Positions 43,401 through 55,431 of a stretch of DNA of 64,000 nt are shown here, piece after piece. A program made the position numbers and the translations under genes. Origin of the DNA: Dendrobium chrysotoxum. Lineage: Eukaryota; Streptophyta; Magnoliopsida; Asparagales; Orchidaceae. Below the pieces are notes generated by a model. The model did no database searches. It was given only the letters and a program-made list of their open reading frames with translations, and was not told the DNA's origin. The DNA is taken from assembly GCA_019925795.1 (NCBI GenBank), contig CM034304.1:19112228-19176227 (forward strand), written 5' to 3'. The number at the start of each line of letters is the position of its first letter. The stretch's first letter is position 1.

Positions 43401-46400
43401 AGCTATGTTGCAACTTTTTTTTTACATGCCTTTTTATAGGGGGATCATGTGATATTTGATACCAAGGATATCAAAATTTTGTTGAAAAGCATCTATGGAC
43501 ACATATGATGCAATGTCATGCCTTCACTATGAGAATTCATGCTTTGGTTAAGTATACATATATACATGTTTTGCCCTTCAAGATCACGCATGTATATACA
43601 TTTGCAATATATGAGAAATGTTGGAGATGGTGTTTTATTCTTATTAATGGTGGCTTAGTCATTTGTTGTTATAGCAGTCTATGCTCCCAGCTTTGTAAAG
43701 GCACTTTTCTTTGTCTTGCTCTTTTTCTTGAGAAATATGATAGAAAGGAATGGATATATTTATGGTGATGAGGATGGTGGTTGTTCTCCTGCCATTGTTT
43801 ATGACAAAACATAGATAGCTGGCACAATCATCTATATTTTATTCTTGGCTAGAACCTTCTTAAAGATAGTTTTGTAGTTTATCATTGAGAAGAAGCATTA
43901 CGGCTCATGAATGGCATTATTCTTTTGAAGTCGAAAGTTGCTATGATTTGTGTTCCTGTCTTGAATGCTGCTATATAGTTGATGGTGGAGGTTTAGGTAA
44001 CCATCTATGTGATGGATCTATTGTTACCTTGGATCAGTTATTTCACAGACCATTAATCAAATATTTTATTTCTTATTTATTTGCTATGGATCCTAATGAG
44101 CCATATCTGTAGTCGATTTCTTTTAATACTCATTTCCTCGTTGTTGATTCATTTAGCAAAGTATTCAAAATTTTCTTATATCCGAGTTTTGTTTTACTGG
44201 ATACATGTACATTGAAGCATTGTCTGAAGTAGCAACCTATGAAATTACATGAGGAAAATATTTACTGGAAAGTGAATTTTCCTGCTGTTGAGATTAGTGG
44301 TTATTTCTCTTAAAGCAAATCCCTTATGGAAATGTTTCAATCAGATTTTCTTGTGGGAATGTTTCAAACTGTATTTATTATGGAAGTATTTGCATAATGT
44401 TATCTTCTTATGGGATGCTTGTATTCCAAGAGTCATGAATGAGTGGAAGATGTTTTATGTACAGTCATACCCCAACAATAAGTGTATGTTCAAAAGAGGT
44501 TTGATCAAATTTGAAAATTTCACACACTCCTTCATATCTTAATCTTAGGTGTGAATATAAATTTGATGAGTTACAATCATGCTTCTTCTTTTCTTCATTC
44601 TTTACTTTGAATTCTTGCAATAAAAGAAAAGAGACGGATTTGCAAATGCTAGTTATTTGTAATGAGTTACATAGTGCCAAACTATCTTGATCAAATACAA
44701 ATTATGGAGATTTTATTTCTTAAGCATTTGAGGATCCTCTATTATAGTCATTCTGACAAATTATGGGACATTGAAGTCACTCTTGACGGCTTGCAAAATC
44801 CTGAAATCTCTTCATTTGTATAGAATTATTTGCTCGATTTCTTTCTCTTTTATGACTATGCTTGCTGGAACTCAGCCTGTGGATATTCTAAATGCTGAAA
44901 TTGTTCTTGTAAGATAGTATATGAGTTGAATTCCTCTCTTGTATATCATTACATGTGTTGAAATTATTCCTGTAAGATGTCACATATATTGAAATTGTTT
45001 CTTGCAAAGATACATACACTTTGAAATTGCTTCAATAATTTAACTTGATTCATGTTTTCATATATTCATTTATATGTCAATTTACAGTGACTTCTATACT
45101 CGCATACATGATATTCTGACACCTCCTTCTCTCTTCGCCTTTTTGCGAGGTACTAATGGAGTTGATTGGAGAGCAGAGCCAAGGAGCTTCAGTCGCACCC
45201 TTTCTTCCAAACGGGGTACTACGGCCAGAATCACCGTTGATCAGCTCCGGTGATCAAGTAAGTTTTCTTAAAACTTAGATGATCATAGGGCTCCTATATT
45301 TCCCTGTTGAGCTATTCTCCTTAAGTTCTTGACTCCTATATTTAGTTAATATGAGCCATTGGTGTAGCTTGTTTACATTCATATGTATGTCGAAAGGGTT
45401 AATGACACTGATTCAAACCCATTAAACCTAGTGACATCATTAAGGACAACAATTAAGGACGAGTCTTAGAGAACTTAGACAAACCCTAATATTCACACTT
45501 TTATCCTTTAGGGATCAAATATCACACATAGAAAACTTAGTGACACCGTACCTTAGGATTAGTGTACACTATCGAACTTGACCTCAATCAAACTTAAATC
45601 AATCGATTAATCATTAAACTACTTAATTGATTTAATTAAAGTTAAACCCTCAATTAAACCTCAAAACTTCTTTAAATCCAATTGACTTGAAATTCAAACC
45701 CCTTGAGTTTAGTGACTTTCCCTGCTCTAGGGAAACTTCTCACTAAAGTTTGAATTCTTTAAATCCCTTAATCAAACCCCTTAAGATTAAGCCTTAATCA
45801 AGCCCTCAAAACTTTAAGAAATTTAATAAATCAAATTTAAAACACAAAGACACACATAATACCTCAAATTAATGAAAATTGAATCCTTAATACATGAAAA
45901 TTAAAACCCCTTTGATTGAACATTAAATTTAAGTTTAATTGAATTTTCATTGAAATTGAACATTTAATTAATTTAATTAATTAAAAATGATTAAAAATTC
46001 CAAAGAATTCTTAAACACTTGATAATCCCTCCTTAGATCATTCTTGATCTTTGGAGGTGATTTCAAGGAGTTTAGAGTTCATTTGGACTCAAATCATTAA
46101 AACATCCTTAATTAAACAATTAAATAATTCAAATAATTTTCAAATTTTGATAATCTAAAAACCATAACTATTTCAAGAAAATCTCAAATTGATCAAACTC
46201 AAAGTCATTCAACTCAAAAAAAAAAAAATCTAAAATCTATCAAAAACATCAAACATTCAAAAATCATTTAAAGATTTAGAAAATTTCAACCGAACTTTAA
46301 AACAAACAATCAAGCAACCTTAATTAAGATTTCATCAAATTTCAAATCTTGAATCAAACCTAATTCATTTAATCATACCGGGTACCACTGGGTAACCCAG

Positions 46401-47812
46401 GCCTACGAGGCTATTAAATTAGCCCCAAGGAAGGTGAAATAAACTTCACGGCCTCGGTGAGCAACAAAGGTGGTATCCAATAAACAATCAAGAATCAATC
46501 TTAAAAATTAATTTCAAATCATTAAGACTTAAACTTCAACCAAAAACTTTCCTTGAGCTTTTCAACAAACCAGAACATTAAACAACTTTAATTAATTGCC
46601 CGATACAGGACATATCCAAACCACACAGCCTGCTACACACACCTTGATTGACCTGTTAGGACATGGACTCTAGCTTTAGGTTAGGCCGGTGTTCCTTTCT
46701 ATTTTGAGATATGTTAATATGCACACAAAATGAGAGTGGCATCCTAGATTAGATAACATAGACATAGGTTCACTACTTACAGACCTGTGCACCTCCTATG
46801 TGTCAGCCTAGGATTAGGTCCCCAGCCCCTTGGCCTACGAGGTCCCCTTGAATGAGGTAACCCATGGTTGCTAACAAGGATCCTCTGGTCGGCACTCGAC
46901 TAAGTAGGCTAAGGATACCGACGAACCTGGGACGATGGAAAACCATGGGATCTTGACCGGGGACGTCATACCCACTTGGTAGGTTAGTCTCCACCCTCAC
47001 TTCCTGGGCATTCTCGTGATCTGGTGATCGAGAATATAAGTCCCAACTTTCTAATAAAATTGACCACTTAAACATTAAATATCTTTCAATCTGATTTAAG
47101 CCCAACATTTAGGATAGGTTGGGGTGTTTTGGAAATAATTCAGAATCTTAAAGCACCTCCTACTCTTCTTCCTTTGACTCCAGAAATAAGTGTTCAACCT
47201 TGAACCAATCCCATTTGAAAATTCAAGTCCTTAACCTTCTTTGATATCAAGCTTTGAATTCCAAATGAAATTCGTATCGCTATTTTAATCGAGAGTATTC
47301 GTAGGAAATTTTCTGGTTTCCTACGATGTAATTAACTACGAGGGCTTGCGCTCGTAGGAGATTTAGAAACCCAGACCTGATTTCAAAATCAAGTTTTCAA
47401 AACCTTTAATTAATTATCTTTGGGAAATCAAAACAAAAATGGTGATCGTTATTTTCATATTCGAATTATTGATAATGATTGATATCTTCTTTCTTCAGAT
47501 AGATATGTCAATTACAATCATAGTTATGATTATGAAATTAATGATCCTATTCAGATTAACTTAATCAAACAATTGATTAAACATCATTTTGATCTTTCGA
47601 GATCGTGTGTTGTTTCTCCTTGAGTTTGCTTATGACAATCAAATTAAATCCAAGATTTGTAATCTGAACCTATTAAGGAACAATATGTTCACCTTCCGAG
47701 GTGATATATCATTCATAATAAGTTTTCGATTATAAAATTTAAATTCCAGAAATTTAACCTTCCTAAAGAAAATTAAACACTTTTCAAAACACTATATTTT
47801 TCAATCACAACA
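40433..47812 (+). repeat. 3' LTR (LTR2), 7380 bp
   Basis: Direct copy of LTR1 with scattered substitutions and single-base indels. It carries the same exon-intron-like segment (donor GTAAGA at 42200) and terminal hairpins. Ends CACAACA followed by GAGGG at 47813-47817. Confidence 0.95.
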
Positions 47813-47817
47813 GAGGG
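47813..47817 (+). repeat. target site duplication GAGGG, right
   Basis: Matches 26141-26145; the gypsy gag sequence resumes right after it. Confidence 0.95.
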
Positions 47818-48691
47818 GAGGACCTACAGCATCTAGGAGTGTTAAGGGATTTATATCAGATAGTAGTGCTCCTGTTTGTGGTTTTTATAAGAGGCATATT
47901 GGTCAGTGCTTTCTGTATACTAGTCAGTTCTTCAGGTGTGATCAAGCAGGTCACAAGATGGTGTAATGTCCATCGAGAGCATTAAAAGGTAGGCTCAAAA
48001 TTGGGGGCAGTTAGAGGCAGCAATCAGCCCTTTCTAAAGTAGTTAGTTAGGCCTCATTGACCCGTAATGTAGACAAATTTTGAGTGAGACTATCAGGTGG
48101 GCCAATAGGAGGAGTTTCGAGAGGCCCTTGTTGTTGCCAGTGCAACATAGAGTATACTATTTGACTCAATAGGAGGTGAACAAGGCTCAGTAGGAGGTGA
48201 ACAAGGCATTGGATATGGAAATAGGCACAATATTTATTTATGCATTATCTTGTCATATTTTATTTGATTCAGGAGCAAGTCATTCCTTTTAATCTGAGTA
48301 TGTATTAGATGTTTTAATTTTGATTATGGATCCATTAGTTTCTAATTTGTTTGTTTTATTGCCCACTGAAGATTTTCTAGTAGCTAGCCAAATCTGTAGA
48401 TGTGAAATTGAGATTGTAAATAAGAAGTTGAAATTAGAGTTAATAGTATTTCCTTTAAAGGAGTTTAATGTAATAGTGTGTATGGATTAGTTGAGCAAGT
48501 ATCAGGCTCATATTGATTGCAACAATAAGAGGGTAAGTTTATGTGTAGATGGGGAAGTATTTTATTATTTTGGTGTTAGGAGTGCCTTACGTTCCTTAAT
48601 CTTTGTATTGTAAGTAGCTAAAGCTTGGATTAAAGGGAATTCTATACTTTTGGCATACGTAAGAGATATGAATAAGTTAGCTAAAATTCTT
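47818..48691 (+). pseudogene. gypsy zinc knuckle and aspartic protease, broken
   Basis: Continues the gag split at 26145: zinc-knuckle debris (FFRCDQAGHKMV near 47930), then a retropepsin (RVP_2-like) stretch. Around 48262 it reads ILFDSGASHSF, and later KLKLELIVFPLKEFNVIVCM and YQAHIDCNNKRVSLCVDGEV in shifting frames. RT and later domains are missing; the sequence passes directly into LTR-like DNA. Confidence 0.8.
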
Positions 48692-48998
48692 GAAGAAGTA
48701 TACTAGGCTAGTTGTGTTCACTTCAGAAAAAGGGAAGGGGCCTACATATTAGATAAGGTATAGAGGCAAGTTCCTCAAGGTTTGAGTAACAAAGAACTTT
48801 TTTGTAATCCAATATTTTTATTATTTTGATGTATAAAAAAGTGTTAAATTGAATTCTTGTATATATATTTTGATTAAAAAATGTTCATATTACTTTATTA
48901 ATTGTATTTTATAGTAGCTATGATTGTCTTTGTTGGTGGCTGAGTTGTATAATTATAGGAATAGGAATTCAATCCTTCGATTAGATCCTAGAGTGTCA
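48692..48998 (+). repeat. partial 3' LTR of the old gypsy element
   Basis: Matches 24843-25165, ending GTGTCA. The join from protease to LTR interior indicates a deletion that removed pol and the LTR start. Confidence 0.7.
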
Positions 48999-50282
48999 CA
49001 ATAATCTTTTATATCTTGTATTATTCTATTTTAGTATGGTGTCAATATAACTCTACCAAATTAATAGCATTTAATCTCCTCCATTTAAGATTGAAACACT
49101 TGTTATGATTTGAAAACTATATCAAACTCTTATCAAATAATCATTTCAACTATTCATCACTTTAAAACACAAATAATTTATTTATTCATATTATGAAGAT
49201 TTTAATTGTTTTGCTTGTTATATCATATGTTGTTATAAATTTGTTAAATTTTGATCAAACATATTTTATTCGTTTGTCCTTGTGTTCATCTCCACTATTT
49301 TTTTTTATTTTAAATTTTTATGGTTCATATAGATTCCATTTATAATTTTATTATGCTTGTTTTCATAGATATAATTCTACTACCAACACTTTCTATAACA
49401 TCATTAATTTATATTTATGATACTTACATCAATACGTTAGAACATAAATCGGCCTTTTCTATACATTTTGGAAAATTCTTGATATTCTTCTACTATATTA
49501 TAGGAGTCAAGGAGGTGGCTTCTTTGCCTTTTCTACACTAAGAGTTCGTTTGAGATTACTGTAGCTTTTTATAGAGATGTTTGTAAAACTATTATGGAGA
49601 AAACATTTTTTCTAAAAGCTACTGTAGAAGACATCTTCCTAGCATAAAGATTTATTAAAAATAGTGAAAAAGCAATGGTCAAACAAAAATTATAGTTATG
49701 TTCTAAAAAAATAGCAATACAAAAGGTATTCCAGACAAAGCCTTAAATGTTGCCTTCATAAATAGGGATATAGCTCATTTATACATTAAGCACTATCATT
49801 GTTGTTTTAAATTTTTTGATTTTATATTAAACTGGATTACATAGTAGTATGCATAACATCCAAGCTTTTATGAGTTGAATCACTAAAACTGATTAAATTT
49901 TTTATACTTGTAATATGTTAGAGCCAAATAACCAAATACTAATTTCAAACAATATATACGCTCATCATTTAATAAATTGAAAGTTATGATCGAAATGATA
50001 ATATATTAGATTAAAAAAAATGAACGGTTATTGATATATCTATAAAAAATTGGTTTGATTAGCACGAATCTCGAGGCAACATTTGAACTAAGAACTTTCG
50101 AAAGTTAATTCAAGATCATAAGAACTCCAATTTTAAGGAAATTGTTTTCAAAATGAACGTCTCAATGAGATGAACCCAATGATACCAAAAGTGATCCAAT
50201 CGAATCCTAAATGAGCCCAAATCAAGTAGTTAAAGCGTAATTAAAAACTTCAAACATTAATTGGATCACCATTGAAAGTTCG
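48999..50282. other. AT-rich intergenic sequence with a candidate MITE
   Basis: No gene recognised. A candidate MITE lies at 49539-49745: TAAGAGTTCGTTTGAGAT at the left and the complement TAAGGCTTTGTCTGGAAT at the right form imperfect inverted ends. No clear target duplication. Confidence 0.4.
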
Positions 50283-51968
50283 ATAGGGATGTTAAGCCCT
50301 AGTGAACTAGTCCCGAGGCTAACCAAGAGGAGGGGTGAATTGGTTATTTAAAAATTTCACGACAACAATGAAAAATCTTTTTGATACTTAGTAGCAGAAA
50401 TAATTAAACAAGAACGAAAAGATCAATCTCAGATATTCACCCACGCAGTTAATATCAAAAAGTAAAGTGCAAAACTGAATCAGAAAAGCAAACCAGATTT
50501 TATAGTGGTTCGGTCAACTTGACCTATGTCCACTCCCCGGAGCCTCCCCTCCGGGTATTGCACTAAATAAAAAGTGTCTCTCCTTTTGCTCCCACAGTAA
50601 GGCGGAGAAGCCTGTACATGACCTCCTTTTCACCACACGGTGGGGCAGAGAACCCGACCTCCTTTTGCTTCCTCCTGAAGCAGGCAGAGAACCTTTGAAC
50701 TCCTTTTGCTTCCACCTGAAGCGGGCAGAGAACCTTCGAACTCCTTTTGCTTCCACCTGAAGCGGGCAGAGAACCCTGGATCTTCTTGCCAACGATCCTC
50801 CCACGACGAACACCGACTAGACAAAAGACGACGAGCGGAGAAGATGACTCTGATCCGTGCTTGGAGCAACCTTAGTGAATCCCTCACTAACTCCCCCTCA
50901 CAAGATCCTCTCTCTCTCTCCCAACTCTCTCTCTCTAGGGTTTCTCAGGGAAGGAAGGTGGCAAAAGATCTTTCTTGTTTCAAGAAAAAGTTCTTTTATA
51001 GGAGGGCTTAAAATTTACCCTAAATCTCAACTAGTCAGCCAAGATCGTCCATGATGATCGATAGATCGTCCTATACGATCAGTTCAAAATTAGTTGTTTC
51101 AGCCTGGACGATCTGGCTCTTCTGGACGATCAATAGAAAAAATTGTTCATATCGTCCCGTACAATCCTGTGATCGTCTGGGACGATTAGTGCAAATCGAG
51201 GAATATCGTCCAAAAGATAGTTCGGGTCGTCCAGAGAAACTTGTGCTGGACGACCAAAAAATGACTTGATCGTCCAAGACGATACGGGTATTGTCCTGTA
51301 CGATTAGTTCAAAAAGTGCCCAAATCATCCTGGACACAGTTCGGGACGTACAGCTGAAATGCACTAGACGATCATGATCGTCCGGGACGATCCTACGATC
51401 ATCTAGGACAATATTATCGTATCAATTAAATATTAATTGCTTTCCTTAATTACCAGAATAATTTAGGCATGATTGTACTGAATCGTCAAGGATGATACAC
51501 GTATCATCTGGGACGATCAGACCAAATAACTTAAAATAAAAACTTGCCTAACTTGTTCTGGCGGCTGAGAATTTCTGATTTGAGCATATCGTCTCGTACG
51601 ATCCAAAGATAGTCCAGGACTATCTGCTTAATCAGACTCACTTAACTTGGTTGCCCTAGTTAGGGTTTCTGTTTTTGCTGGATCGTCCAGGACGATGTGA
51701 ATATCATCCAGGACGATCTGAACAAAAAATGAATAGAAACTCTAATTCACTCAAGCTCTCCCCCTGAGTGTGTGTGTGCAAGGTTACTTAGCTCGGGGAT
51801 CAGTTACATTACAATTGACTCAATAAAAAGAAAATTCATACATTTGACACACTTGGACCCGATCTTGAGTTGGCTTGATTTGCTCGTGATCTTTTGTGCC
51901 TGAAACGGGTTAGCCATGCAAAACACACTCGAAACATGTTTGTCATCATCAAAACCAGATTTGCAATA
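50283..51968 (-). repeat. 3' LTR of a SIRE-like copia element (copy A)
   Basis: Follows a polypurine tract (AAAAAGGGGGAGA) on the minus strand. Its first 450 bp match the LTR at 61499 and its last part matches 61960-62500 (shared TTTATAGTGGTTCGGTCAA). It contains about 15 palindromes of the ATCGTCC..GGACGAT type (51020-51730) and tandem hairpin units at 50575-50780. Its left end is set by loss of similarity, so it is approximate. Confidence 0.8.
50575..50790 (-). repeat. tandem hairpin units in LTR copy A
   Basis: Units of 35-45 bp, seen on the plus strand as CTCCTTTT-[arm]-loop-[arm]-GGCAGAGAACC. Arms: GCTTC/GAAGC (three units) and CACC/GGTG (one). The homologous block at 62276-62470 uses TTCACC/GGTGAA and TCACC/GGTGA. 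Confidence 0.8.
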
Positions 51969-51981
51969 ATCTCCCCCTTTT
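51969..51981 (-). other. polypurine tract, copy A
   Basis: AAAAAGGGGGAGA on the minus strand immediately precedes the LTR start. A second G-rich stretch (AAAAGGGGGAG) lies at about 52131-52146. Confidence 0.8.
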
Positions 51982-52149
51982 TGATGATGGCAAATATTTG
52001 TACAGCAGTTTGAAAATAAAAATAAACAGGAGATCGAAAAACAGATATTTTTTTTTTTCAAATTTTCATTTAACAATCAAAGTAATACAGAAAACATAAC
52101 ACATAACAAAAACTGAAACGACTACAACTGACTCCCCCTTTTGACATCA

Positions 52150-53235
52150 CAAAAAGGAGGAGGGTAAAACAGAACACGGAAATACAAGTACAAAACATAA
52201 AAGAGAACAACTACAAAACAGAAAACTAGAACGGAGGCGGATCCTGATCGGAAGAAGGAGGTGGCGGTGGTGGGTTGAAGTAATGGTGAATGGCCTGAAA
52301 GTGGGCTCCAATCTAGGCAATGTCCTTGTCATGCTGCTGTTGCTGCTGCGCAGCATAGTCAGTGAAGCACTGGATGTCTTCAGCGTGCCGCTGCTCCTGG
52401 GCAACCACATAGGAGTCAAATCTTGCCTCCCACGGATCGAAGCGCTGCACTAGGTGGTCAAGGGGAGAGGCAATGCGAAGGGGAACAGTGCCTCTGGTGC
52501 AGCAGGAACTGGAATGGCCTCTTCCTCCTCTTCCTCAACATCCGGGGCGGGCTCCGGATGTAGTCGGGTGCTGTGTAGGACATGGAAGGCATTGTTGGTG
52601 AGGAAGGAAGGAGGAACATCTGGAGCTGCGGGATATTACAGGTCATATTTGGTTTCGAGGGCATAGGCAATGATGTGTCCTAAGGCTAGATTTAGACGAC
52701 GGCGATGACCTGGATCCCGAATGGTGGTGAGGTGCTCGAGGTACCGGATAATAAGGTCGGTGGCATTAAATTCCCAATGGGCCAGGATGTAGTAGGTGGT
52801 CAAGGACAGGAGTGGGGTGATGTGAATTCGATCCCCCACCTTTGGAATGACGGAGGAACGAAGAACATGCTGAATAGTCCGGGCGTCCTTAAGAAGTGTG
52901 GAGCAGGTATTATCATGATAAGGGGTATTTGTATTGCGAAGGAAATGATTGGCGACACTCCAGTCATAGTCTGAGTCTATGATAAGGGTGTGGAGTTTGT
53001 CGCCAGTGACGAAAAGTTGGAGAATGTTATGAAAGTCCTGGTAGGTAAGTTCGACGGGGCGCTGATTTACATAAGAGCGGAGGGTGGAGTAATCAGCCGA
53101 AATTTGCAAGTTTGCAAAGAAAATGCGAAGAAGTTTCGAGCTAAAGGGAAATGCAAGAGTCATGATGAAGGTGAGGGAGGTGTGTGCGAAGAGGTCAAGG
53201 ACTGAATAAGTGAGAGTGCGGGGATTTACGATTCT
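52150..53235 (-). pseudogene. accessory ORF of SIRE-like element, putative plant transposon domain (copy A)
   Basis: Open from 53163 to 52636: MTLAFPFSSKLLRIFFANLQ, then VANHFLRNTNTPYHDNT and SVIPKVGDRIHITPLLSLTT. It continues past a TAA through an acidic/Pro-rich, Gln-rich tail (LHPEPAPDVEEEEEE, EEQ/QQQQQH region) to about 52200. The fold pattern (YANL.., VRG-like segment, I.P......I.PL..L..Y.L) resembles the putative plant transposon protein domain found beside many plant transposons; I rate that assignment moderate. It occupies the place where some SIRE elements carry an env-like ORF. Homology with the other copy stops at about 53235, where this element is truncated. Confidence 0.65.
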
Positions 53236-54440
53236 AAATAATGATAATTAATTCATTGCCCTGACGAAGCCAAGGTCATCAATGTAAGGCTTTATAGCAT
53301 TGTAGCCAATAGATGTATCGAGTCAACGTAGTGCGATAATAGAGAAAGCCCATTAGCATCGAGGTGCTAGTTCATTCTATAATGCCGCAGTGCCACTATG
53401 TCTAGCATTGTGGTGTCGGAGTCCTTTTTTGTACATGTATTAATAGTTTTTAGTTCATTTTAGTAGAAGTTCTATAATACTTTCTATTTAGTTCAGTATA
53501 AACTATAGTTCCCCCTTAGAGTAAAGTCTAAGGGAGGCCAGGGGAGAGTAGGATACTACATTTAGGAATTGTTGACCTGTCCCTTTGAAAGCAATCAAAT
53601 ATTTAGAGGAGAAAGGAGTGTGTTACTATCCGAGTGCAACTTGAAATAACTTTACCTTCTATATTTCCTCTTTTATGTAAGAAATAAAATCTGATTTATT
53701 TTCTTTACATATTATGTCTGGCTAATTCTACAATTTTGGATTAATGATATGAATCCAATGTTAGTACGAATATAGACTCTAGTGCTGTGAATGAGAAATG
53801 CATGTTTCAATATCTCTCAAACTTAATTTAATGCATATATTGGCCATGTGTGTAGTTACAAACTAGAGTGATATATTACCTCAACGAAGGAATATTATAA
53901 TAAATAGGATAATTAGAATGGAATGCTTGCATGCTAAGACATTAGATGTTTAATATTATAGGTTCTATGGAGTTATAATCACTGTAGGAAGGCCATAAAC
54001 CTTCCTCTATATCCCAATAAGCTCGACAGAGATCTTGGAATATATATGCTCCCAGATCCACAATAATAAAGGAGGGTCTTATTAGGAAAACTTTCATAAT
54101 TTGCATTCATTAGCCTAAAATATTTTATTATTCAGTATCTTATCTTTTCGTTTACAATCCTCTGTAGTGATAAAAATTTAACCCTTATCTTCGATTCGTA
54201 GGATAAACATTATAGTCCAGTACTAGTTTGCTTGCAAGTTAACAGAACACTTTCTTGTAGGATCGACACTCACTCAATCACTTTATTACTTGATTGACAT
54301 GTGAACTTATGTATTTAGTGGGTATTGTATATCAAAGAAAACCTAAGCATAATATATTTTATCCCAAAGTATAAACTTAATTCATACATTGTAGTAGATG
54401 GAGTTCACTTGAGTATCAATATACATACTATATAGGCTAA
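53236..54440. other. unassigned sequence, possibly gypsy LTR/leader
   Basis: No ORF of note. AGTGCGATAATAG, ATGCCGCAGTGCCACTATG and GTAGGATCGACACTCACT recall LTR and leader sequences of Athila-type gypsy elements, but no terminal repeat could be defined. Confidence 0.3.
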
Positions 54441-54442
54441 TA

Positions 54443-54525
54443 ACTTTTAGAAGTGGAACAAAGGTAATTCAAAAGCTTTCTAAGGAAGAAACACAAAAAC
54501 TTTTAGAAGTGGAACAAAGGTAAGA
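54443..54525 (+). repeat. 25-bp direct repeat pair (55-bp offset)
   Basis: ACTTTTAGAAGTGGAACAAA followed by GGTAA occurs at about 54444 and 54499. It marks the point where the copia gag sequence begins, perhaps a truncation scar. Confidence 0.8.
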
Positions 54526-54544
54526 GTAGTAGAAATTTTAAAGG

Positions 54545-54883
54545 TTCTTTTAATATAGTTTATTTTGAATACAGGAAGCCTGGACATATAAAGGCTGATT
54601 GTCCTACACTTAAGGCTCACCCAAGCAAGGAGAAGGGTGAGGAGAAACCCAAATTCAGGAAGGACAAGAAGAAGATCCAAAAGACTTTCTGGGCGGATTC
54701 TGCATCTGACTCCTCTGAGACTAAAGCTGAAGAGGAGACTACAAACTTGTGTTTGATGAGGGATGAACATCGTGGTCAATCTGACCAAGAAGAGGTATGT
54801 GAGCTAACCTACGATAAATTACTTGAAGTTTTTGAAAAATCCATTCATTATATAGAAAACTTAAGAAAATACATGCTAGCTTG
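54545..54883 (+). pseudogene. copia gag C-terminus with damaged zinc knuckle
   Basis: Reads YFEYRKPGHIKADCPTLK followed by a Lys/Glu-rich tail to ENLRKYMLA and stop. The CCHC box should hold two Cys where Tyr stands (TAT and TAC), both explainable by single G-to-A changes; only His and the last Cys remain. Confidence 0.8.
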
Positions 54884-55431
54884 AGTTATATTGATTATCG
54901 AGCATGATTCACTGAAAATATTGCATGTTGAATTAGAAGCTACATTTAAGAAATTAGAATCTCATGCATCTTAGTTAGATAGTGATGAGCATTATTTGAA
55001 ATTTGAAATTATAAGCCTTAAAAAGGAAAATGAATTTATAACTGTAAAAATTAGTGTATTTGAGAAAAATGAAACACCTCCTATATTTGCATAATTTTAC
55101 GAACCTCCATCACTTGAAGAATCACATTCAAAGTCGTCAAAGCATGCATCATTCAAACATAGGAAGAGGCACTATCACCCACGTAGATTAGTTAACCCTT
55201 TTCCTGGCATTAGATGTTTTTCTTGTGGCATGTTAGGACATATCTCTCACACATACACTATTCATCATAGTACATATTGGGTGTGGAGGCCCAAATTGCA
55301 AGCTTTATAACACAGCACACATGCATTGTATTCTTCTCTTCATAAGAAGGAACCCAAACTTGACGTTTGATGATTTTATAGGTGTGCTCTCACACAAGAC
55401 CTCGTGAGAGCATGCGGTACCTGAACAGCAG

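Larger units (their letters stand above)
26146..47812 (+). mobile_element. 21.67-kb non-autonomous LTR retrotransposon with 7.38-kb LTRs
   Basis: Two direct repeats of 7380 bp (26146-33525 and 40433-47812), each TGTTGACC...CACAACA, enclose a 6907-bp interior and are flanked by GAGGG. The primer site fits tRNA-Arg and the interior before LTR2 ends in a G-rich tract. In the first 3 kb I counted about 25 LTR differences, roughly 1%, so the insertion is young relative to the decayed gypsy around it. No protease, RT, RNase H or integrase is visible in any frame; one 214-codon gag-like ORF is present. The tRNA-Arg site and size suggest the Tat/Ogre branch (inference). It must move using enzymes of another element, so it fits the LARD class. 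Confidence 0.93.

Noticed and set aside
49320..49541. 73-codon ORF
   Set aside because: AT-rich, hydrophobic by composition, with no context or similarity.
50514..50887. overlapping ORFs in SIRE-like LTR copy A
   Set aside because: Generated by the tandem hairpin units (FSARFRWKQK-type repeats); LTR, not gene.
52454..53205. plus-strand ORFs opposite the accessory ORF
   Set aside because: Shadows; the minus-strand protein is conserved in copy C.
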